Shown here: positions 57,640 through 64,000 of the stretch, one piece after another
Layout of the letters: each line of letters opens with the position of its first letter
How positions within the stretch are numbered: the first letter of the stretch is position 1
Source of the DNA: Bullera alba
Lineage: Eukaryota > Basidiomycota > Tremellomycetes > Tremellales > Bulleraceae
Reading direction: 5' to 3'
Assembly (NCBI GenBank): GCA_001600095.1
Contig: BCIX01000002.1
Location: 1,426,001-1,490,000 of the forward strand
DNA: 64,000 bases
Notes under the pieces: generated by a model
What the model was told of the DNA's origin: nothing
Seen by the model: only the letters and a program-made list of their open reading frames with translations
Databases searched by the model: none
Position numbers and translations under genes: made by a program

Positions 57640-59096
57640 GGCGGAAAGGTGAGTTGAAGGGAGTGAGAGGTCGAAGTCGAAGGGAGGGCGCTGGGGTCAA
57701 AGCGAGCGCCAAAGTGCAAAGTCTATGTCGAAGGTCTATGCCGGATCGAAGGTGTCAATGAAGGTATGTGGTGAGACTGTTAATGAGGACGTGTGAGGAA
57801 GAAGAGGCACGGGGGAGCTGTGGATATCGTCAAGTGAAGACCCATGATCCTTATATCCTCTCCAGTCAGTACCACCTGCATGGTTCGTGGAGCTGCACTG
57901 TGAGCATTGTTTACCGGAATGTGAACGCCATATGACCACGATTAATCGGTTGCCAGCTCGTCTTGTGCCATGAAACACCAGGAACATCACTCCTACCACC
58001 CCCACTGACGAGAACGGACCTTGAGAGTCGGTTGTATTGGCGATATCGCTCCCCTGAGACCACCTCACCCGAACGGTTTCTCCACTTGGTTCGTACGGAG
58101 CGGACCCATGTTCTGCCTTGATCACCCGCAGCGACAATACGCACTACGCAGTGGATGTTGACCACGGACGAGTCCATAATGGGTATGGTGGCAGAGGTCG
58201 ACATAGAGTAAATACCAGATGGAGATGAGTAGTTTGTGCGAATCAAACCCGGTTGAAACAAGAATCCGATCCGCAATTTTAATCTCCTCCATCGAGGCGT
58301 CGGCGTGACCGGAACGATGAAACAGAAGACCTTTGTTTCGGATCGGCATGATTGCTTCCCGGTGCATGGTATCTCAGTCATCTCCCGTTGATGTTGGACA
58401 GGGTGAGCGAAGCCATCTGTGTGAGCGGTGCGATACACGGGCCTGAATTGGCGTCCTTGGCGGTTACTGAGGCACAAGGCCAGGTCGGTGCCTCTAGTTG
58501 ATGTTCCAGAGCGCCTAGCACGCGTGGTCGGGAGTGTCGCTGAATACAGAAAAGTCACAGAGATAGCTCTTGGTACGACGGCCAGGTCCGAGTCAAGTCG
58601 CACCTAGTCGCACTCTGGGTCTCGATAGTGTCCCGATCAGCTGGTATTGTCACGCGGATTGAGAATCCGAATTCGTTTCGCGATTACTTGGGCTTACTCG
58701 TTCTACGGTAGCTTACATCTTGCGTGACTGCAGTATGGCAGCTGGTATGTCGGAGAGTCGTTGATTCTACCGAGTCAGAAACTTCCCGCGACCCTGATCT
58801 GAGGTAGCGAGGAACCAAAGAGGAGCTCACTCATACCCAGATGCAGCGAGTAGTCGTAGCGACAGATCGACGCGTCGGAAATGTTGGGTGGCGACGCGCG
58901 GCAGTACGCGACGCGTCGGGCTTGAGCAAATCTCCGTCTTCCAAGATCGTTCCTGGCGGGCCCACCCTGGCCCACCCACGGGGGCGCGCATGCCACCAAG
59001 CTTGCAGAGTCCGGTGCTCAAGCAACCAAGTTGCTCGCCCTCCAGCTTGTCATCGATATCATCTGCCTGTGCTGGACATAGGGAGTCCGCTGCATT
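57640..59096. promoter_or_regulatory. Divergent region between the CPL1-like and GT90 genes
   Basis: About 1.46 kb between divergent starts. A 230-codon minus-strand frame (57911-58603) lacks an ATG near its start and any domain, so it was not called. Near the GT90 side lies a dense cluster of ACGCG words, including two ACGCGT (separate entry). No RNA gene or repeat was recognised. Confidence 0.45.
58870..58916 (+). promoter_or_regulatory. ACGCGT (MCB-type) cluster upstream of the GT90 gene
   Basis: ACGCGT occurs at 58870-58875 and 58911-58916, with ACGCGC at 58894-58899 and a fourth ACGCG at 58906-58910, all within 47 bp and ending 181 bp before the GT90 ATG. ACGCGT is the core of the MluI cell-cycle box bound by Mbp1/Swi6-type factors in G1/S. 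Binding here is inferred. Confidence 0.45.
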
Positions 59097-61678
59097 ATGG
59101 CGTGGTCCGTGCCCCTTCCACGGCGGAATCTGCGATCTGTGATCGTATTTTTCATCGTCATCCTCCTACCCTATGTCATTCTCAAATACCTCTTCGCCTT
59201 CTACGACCGGACCTACTCGACCAGTCCGCTCCACCACCGACCAAATCCCGCCAGCAAGGCGGGTGATGTCCATCAGAAACCGGATCTCAAGCAGATCAAG
59301 GCCAAGCTGGAGAGAAGAGCGGAGGAAGAACGAAAGAGGAGGAACAAGCAGGTCCAGCAGGCAAATCAGGCAAAGCAAGCTCAAAAAGCCTTTGCGGCGG
59401 ACCACCCAGAATCTGATCATGAGGATGAGCACGAGTCCTATGACATGGCGTTAGGTCTACCTGATCAGCGGTCTCAGAATAGAGCGAGGATAGCGAAACA
59501 CAACTACCTCCCGAACGGCTTGGTGGAGGTTAATCCCAACGGGCAACATACGATCTTCGACCTCATAGAGCGAGCGCGGAGGGAATGGAATTTGAAACTC
59601 AGCTCTTCGAGTAGGACCTTGGAGGAAGCCATCACCGAGTATCGCAGGCGATACCACCGTGCGCCGCCCAAGGGTTTCGACCGATGGTGAGCTCCTCAAG
59701 TTGGATGTGACGATACTGATCTTGCTTTAGGTGGCGATATGCAGAAAACAACAACGTTCAGCTCCCAGACGAATATGACCAGATAGTGAGCTATTGATGT
59801 CGCGACATGAGAAATGTAGCTGATCATCGACATAGTATAAAGACCTTGAACCCTTCTTCGCCATTCCTCCATCTCAGTTACGCCAACTGCGGGACAAGGC
59901 ATCCACCATGTCGGGCATGTACACCATCACATGTCCCGGTCACAAAACGACGGAAGAAAGGTGCACGGCCAGCATCGTTGAGGAAGGTCTGAACGAGGAA
60001 GGAAGGACGGTTGCCAGGCAAAGAGCAGATGCCCAGCTGTCCCTCCTGCACGACATACAAGCGGAACTGGAGCCAATTGACGCTGTGTATTCGAGTCATG
60101 ACGGGCCTTGGCAGTTTATCGGTCACGAATACGTGAGTACCGAGGATATCCTCTTCGAAGGTGCATCAAGCTGAATAAGGGTGGCAGAAAGGCGCTCTGG
60201 AGGATGCGGCAGCTTTGGCTGAATGTGGGTCCTTCCTGATCTCTATGAGACCTGATCTTCATAGGAGCTACGCTGACGACCTCCCAGACCTAAACATAGA
60301 CGAGCATGATGTGAGCGGAAAGCTTCAGTCGGCTCGGCACCAGCTGACGCTAAAAAGCTCGACGATGCGCACTTGGGTTGGGCTTCCGCTTGTGCCCCAC
60401 ATAAGCCCTTGCGAGAGGAGTACGACCCGGATGAATTGCCAGATCTCGATGACATGTGGCAGCAGCAGAAGAGCTTTATCTGGAACCACAAGACGTGAGC
60501 CATACTTTCCCGCCTGTCTGGAACAGGACTCGAAATTGACTGTTCCAGTGCCATGGACCCGTGCGAACATCCCGAGATCACCCACCTTGTCGGGTTCTTG
60601 TCTGGATTCGGCAAAGGTCCCAGGCCCAGCAAAGAGCTGTACCCCGTCATGGCAATGTCCAAGACTGAGCTACATTCCGACATCGTCGCTATATCCATGG
60701 AGGCATGGGTTGAGGATGTGGATAATGACCCGCCTTGGGAGTCAAAGTCGAATAACAAGATGCTCTGGCGGGGCAAAACGACGGGAATCTACTTTAAAGA
60801 TGATGTGCCATGGAGTGAGCTGGTCCACGAACTGCAATCTTACAAGACTCCAGCTGACTCGCCCCCCCCCCCCCCCCCCCCCCCCCCCCNNNNNNNNNNN
60901 NNNNNNNNNNNNNNNNNNNNTATCTCGCAGAGGGCTAACCTTGTCATCCATACGAACAAGAAGGAAGGGGTGATGCCCCTTCTACACGAGCACAAACGCC
61001 TCAAGCCTGTCGGACAACCTGATCACTTCCGAGTTTCGGAGCTCAACGAGGTGCTCATGGATGTGGCATTTGTCGACGAGCCTATACAATGTGATCAGAA
61101 AGTCTGTCAGGAGATGCAGGAGGTGTTCACTTTTGGCGACAGGAAAGACTGGGCACAGGGCAACCAGTACAAATATCTATTGGACCTGGGTAAGTGACGT
61201 GAGTGAGAGTGGGGCTCGCGTTGACCCGCTACAGATGGCAATGGATGGAGCGCCCGTTTCAAGAGGTTGATGACCTCAAACTCGGTTGTCCTGAAATCGA
61301 CGATATTTCCAGAATGGTGGGCTCTCGCGAAGGTCACTCTCGCTTGGTCCCTAACGCTGAGCACGTTTCAGGTACTCGGACCGGATCCAGCCCTGGCTTC
61401 ACTACGTTCCAATAAAAGCGGATCTGACGGATCTGTACGACGTCATGGCATTCTTCCGAAAAGGAAACGACAAGCTTGCGAAGAATATAGCGCTCGAGGG
61501 CAAATCATGGTCCAAGACGTTCTGGAGGAAAGAGGACATGATCTCGTACCAGTTCAGGTGCGTCCAAAACACTGACTTCTTTAATTTAGTGCGGCGCTGA
61601 TGCCCTTGGTGCTACAGGTTGTACCTTGAGCTGGCGAGGCTAATGGCAGCAGACCGAGACGACGCATCGCATATATAG
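59097..61678 (+). CDS. CAP10/GT90-family glycosyltransferase, about 688 aa
   Basis: Ten exons: 59097-59686, 59731-59785, 59836-60132, 60188-60310, 60358-60494, 60549-60814, about 60920-61189, 61235-61316, 61372-61557 and 61618-61678. The acceptor of the seventh exon lies in or next to an assembly gap. The N-terminus is a type II anchor ([22 protein letters not shown]) followed by a charged stem. Family motifs: [21 protein letters not shown], then [43 protein letters not shown] and [16 protein letters not shown]. This is the CAP10 domain (GT90) found in Cryptococcus capsule xylosyltransferases such as Cxt1 and in Cap10 itself. It likely acts in the Golgi on surface or protein glycans. Which branch it belongs to cannot be told without a tree. 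Confidence 0.9.
60862..60920. other. Poly-C run and assembly gap inside a GT90 intron
   Basis: A run of 28 C at 60862-60889 is followed by 31 N (60890-60920). It sits after a clear donor (GTGAGC at 60815) and a branch-like CTGAC, so it lies in an intron. The run is probably sequencing stutter next to a gap of unknown true length. The downstream exon frame is preserved by known GT90 spacing. Confidence 0.9.
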
Positions 61679-61814
61679 AGGAAATCACGGACTCCAGCAT
61701 ACATATGTCACCACAGCATTCAGCATCTAGCATTTACAACCCATACATGTATCAATAATATCCATATCAGGCCAACAACACTCGCTACGTCCCCCTCCTC
61801 ATCCTCGTATGACA

Positions 61815-62333
61815 TCATTGGAGTACGCACGCCGGCTCAGGGACAGTCTTGGTGATCTCCACTTTGGTCTTCTTCTGCATCACGATCTGGCCAAGCGGTC
61901 AGGTAAGCCTGCTGATCACTGACCAGGCGCCAGTGCTGGGTCGACTCACCGGGACCATGACACCTCCAGGTAGTTTCGACCCTTTAAAACCGATCAGCGT
62001 TCCGTCTCCTCGCATACGCTTACCTTGAGGTAGGACCATCGGGAAATCAGCCACCGACGACATTGGTAGTACCGCCCCTCCGGGCAGCGACGTCCCTGAT
62101 GGCAGGAAGACCCCCTCTGTGATGGTGTGATAGGCGTGATACTTGATTCCGTAGCCGTCGGGCACTATGGCATTCTGCATCAAGTCAGCCCTAACCATCG
62201 CTCTCGGAGTATGGTCTGTAGGGGTGTCTATGGTACTCACGGCGACGGGCTCTTCAACGGTGACTGCGAATGGATGAACGGGCTTTCCGGCTCCGATACC
62301 CGCCGGCATAGGCGGCTTGACTTCTTTAGCCAT
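61815..62333 (-). CDS. Hypothetical protein with a GGxxLP-rich middle, 129 aa
   Basis: Three exons, complement of 61815-61886, 61950-62174 and 62241-62333; the total is in frame and the introns (63 and 66 nt) have GTGAGT donors. The protein starts MAKEVKPPMPAGIGAGKP, contains related short Gly/Pro segments (FLPSGTSLPGGAVLP and KLPGGVMVP) and ends with VEITKTVPEPACVLQ. No signal peptide, membrane segment or known domain is seen. The well-formed introns argue for a real gene. It converges with the GT90 gene, with 136 bp between stops. Confidence 0.62.
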
Positions 62334-63104
62334 GGTGAGGGTGGTCGTATACGACACGGATTGCGTGAGGCGCTTGTGACACTGAGTACAATGAAGTCGG
62401 AGCACACTAGTTGAATGCCTGCGGCTGCCCTCATATCATTGTACGAGCACACCCTCAGACTACTGATGAGAGTCGACCGGTGATCTGTCTTACAAAGGAT
62501 ATTCCAACTGTCGGTGCAAGTCGACAAAGGATGGCATCATGGGCCACCGACGGCTCCCTCCCCGGCGAGGACTGTATGCGTAGTGTGGATCAGCTGCCAT
62601 AGTAGACAATGCAGCTACGAAGTAGCGTATCGTAATGTGCTGTTGAGCTGCGGACCTTGTGCAGAGCTCATGCTTCAGCGCTTCAGCCGTTCAGCGATCC
62701 CTCGGAGTTCGGCCTTCGCTGTCAGATATCTGATACACATGGAGCCCCAGAGTATACGCAGCGGCGAGATCCGCCAGCTTCCGGCACGTGGCGCGTAACT
62801 AGGCAGCATCAGCTCGCTCGCGAGGGTAGCAACAACTGTCAGGCAGGATGCAGCGAGACTGCAGTAGTCAACTGTCCAAGTACTCGCTGTCCAGGTTTCG
62901 TCTCTTGTCACTGTCAGAGTGGCATGTGCTATTTGTCACGACGCACTTTCAAGAACCTTAGCGCCCCGCTCCGCTTTGTTCGAGCCCAGTCCATCCTCGC
63001 TCAACTTTATGTTTCAGCCTTGGTCAGCTCGGTCGGCAAGGAAACGGGAGCAACAATCATAGCCCGACCTGGTTCAAACAACAACTCGACACGCTTGACC
63101 GAAC
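62334..63104. promoter_or_regulatory. Divergent region between the 129-aa gene and the terminal gene
   Basis: About 0.77 kb between divergent starts, with a CACGTG E-box at 62785-62790. Open frames on both strands lack support. No RNA gene was seen. Confidence 0.4.
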
Positions 63105-64000
63105 ATGACGACTGGGGTATCCATGATGTCAACACAGCCATCATATGATGAGCAGATCGTACCGACACTACGGAAGCGTGAGTGAAGGGTAGTCGGACAG
63201 GAACGGTATTGCGACCAAATCTGTGTCTGGGTCACTTGCATTCAGCCATGCAGCTACTCTGGATTACCGATCCTCGGAGGACACGCGAATGTGCCCGCCT
63301 TGTCGTAGAGTCTCATGTTGACATTGTGCTGGCTGACAATCTTGATCGTTCCTAGGTCTCGAGTATGAAGCGGCATACCTGTCCAATCGATTGTCCAACT
63401 ACTCCGATCTGAATTCACCAGCGTCCACAACGACGTTCGGTCATAAGGCATTCCCACCTTCGCCTCCTACACCCCTTGGCGACTTGTCCCATCCACCCGT
63501 TCCGTCATCAGGAGAGACGACCAAATCGAGCCCAGATCCGAACCATGCTTTCGGAACATCACACCTCACTCCTGCTTCACCCACGAATATACCCGTCCCC
63601 ACCCGGGTACGAACCAAGTCTACACCATTATCAGGACACATGTTCAATACTAGGACGTCTCCGATGCTCAGCCAAGGCCCCAACGCATCCGCGGGGCCCA
63701 GTAGGCGACAATCAAGGACGCCTCAGCCGAGCGACTCTACAATGCGTTCTCCGACAATGCCCTCGCCCGTTGCCGAGGCTTATACGAGCACAAGTCCACT
63801 GCAACCAAGTCGCATACCCACGAGACCTAGGTCAAAATCCCAACTCAACACCGCAAGACCGAAACCTCCATTAAATCAGTCAGCACCACCTCCTCTGCCC
63901 AACACCCAAGGTTCTCGGATAGCACCGCCAATGACACGGCGGGGATCGTCTCCAACGAAGAACTCTTATTTGGACGGGAGACGGCTCAGCCGGAGCGAGT
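63105..64000 (+). CDS. Unknown Pro/Ser/Thr-rich protein, N-terminal part (runs off the window)
   Basis: Three exons are visible: 63105-63177, 63254-63304 and 63356 to beyond 64000. The join was chosen because it gives one continuous frame: MTTGVSMMSTQPSYDEQIVP, then LRKPTLDYRSSEDTRM, then CPPCRLEYEAAYLSNRLSNY. The second intron has a branch-like CTGAC and a CTAG acceptor. The rest, to the window edge, is a disordered segment rich in Pro, Ser, Thr and Arg (PPSPPTPLGDL, RRQSRTPQPSDS). The CPPC pair followed by a YLSNRLSNYSDL segment may be a small conserved motif. No known domain is visible in this part, so no function is offered. The 3' end is outside the window. Confidence 0.7.

Noticed and set aside
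57911..58603. 230-codon open frame on the minus strand between the CPL1-like and GT90 genes
   Set aside because: It has no ATG near its start (the first codon is GTG), no domain and irregular composition with many Arg/Ser/Thr, and no intron signals. It probably arises from GC-rich non-coding DNA.
60745..60935. Poly-proline tract in a protein spanning the gap
   Set aside because: It is a translation of the C run inside an intron that has a clear donor; GT90 proteins have no such tract here.
62657..63148. 163-codon plus-strand frame before the terminal gene
   Set aside because: Only its last part, in the same frame from the ATG at 63105, joins the spliced gene; the earlier part has irregular composition and no conserved features.
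1..64000. A defined biosynthetic or defence gene cluster
   Set aside because: Neighbouring genes belong to unrelated housekeeping pathways; only the loose set of surface-related genes at 49-62 kb hints at any functional grouping.
1..64000. Transposons, retroelements, CRISPR arrays, rRNA or viral genes
   Set aside because: No transposase, reverse transcriptase, integrase, terminal repeats, regular spacer array, rRNA or capsid-like sequence was found on reading both strands.

Overview
This window looks like nuclear DNA of a basidiomycete yeast, most likely a tremellomycete in the Cryptococcus/Kwoniella/Tremella group. The evidence is dense protein-coding genes, many GT-AG introns of about 40-60 nt with GTGAGT/GTAAGT donors, and gene content typical of that lineage: a capsule-type GT90 (CAP10) transferase, a GT61 transferase, a CPL1-like secreted protein and a HAMP-repeat Nik1 histidine kinase. 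No rRNA, tRNA, transposon, CRISPR or origin was recognised. Exon models were built by hand from splice signals and reading-frame continuity. Each complete model closes in frame, but none has been tested against transcripts.

Layout. 0.3-6.1 kb: a small unknown protein (+), an HpcH/HpaI aldolase (-) and the G-patch/R3H splicing and ribosome factor SQS1 (-). 7.6-12.7 kb: the group III hybrid histidine kinase NIK1 (+), behind a long divergent promoter that probably contains a 5' UTR intron. After a 2.2 kb non-coding stretch comes a Zn2Cys6 transcription factor (15.0-17.8 kb, +) with a 12-nt micro-exon. 18.2-29.0 kb: VPS13 (+, 26 exons). 29.4-31.7 kb: sorting nexin SNX41/ATG20 (+). 32.1-34.7 kb: a Cep57-domain coiled-coil protein (+). 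34.9-43.5 kb, all minus strand: an amino-sugar-phosphate deaminase/isomerase that looks more like AgaI than NagB, mitochondrial DnaJ MDJ1, the PCI protein CSN12, and an ACSF3-like acyl-CoA synthetase. 43.9-45.9 kb: a small cysteine-rich secreted protein (+) and two tiny minus-strand genes. 46.9-48.5 kb: kynureninase BNA5 (+). 49.1-51.0 kb: a GT61 glycosyltransferase (+). 51.4-56.2 kb: a TPR/F-box/LRR protein like Dia2/Pof3 (-) divergent from the chaperonin subunit CCT8 (+). 56.5-61.7 kb: a CPL1-like secreted protein (-) divergent from a CAP10/GT90 transferase (+), which is interrupted by an assembly gap inside an intron. 61.8-64 kb: a 129-aa unknown protein (-) and the start of a Pro/Ser-rich protein (+) that runs off the window.

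Most genes are housekeeping and not functionally linked: lipid transfer and endosomal sorting (VPS13, SNX41), protein folding (MDJ1, CCT8), RNA processing (SQS1, CSN12), stress signalling (NIK1) and NAD synthesis (BNA5). The 49-62 kb part is richer in surface and secretory genes (GT61, CPL1-like, GT90), which may matter for capsule or cell-wall biology. I see no clear new multi-gene system. The items most worth a second look are a possible alternative or read-through C-terminus of MDJ1, the CPL1-like/GT90 divergent pair with its ACGCGT cluster, the repeat-phased introns of the NIK1 HAMP array, and the Asp-to-Asn change in the sugar-phosphate deaminase.
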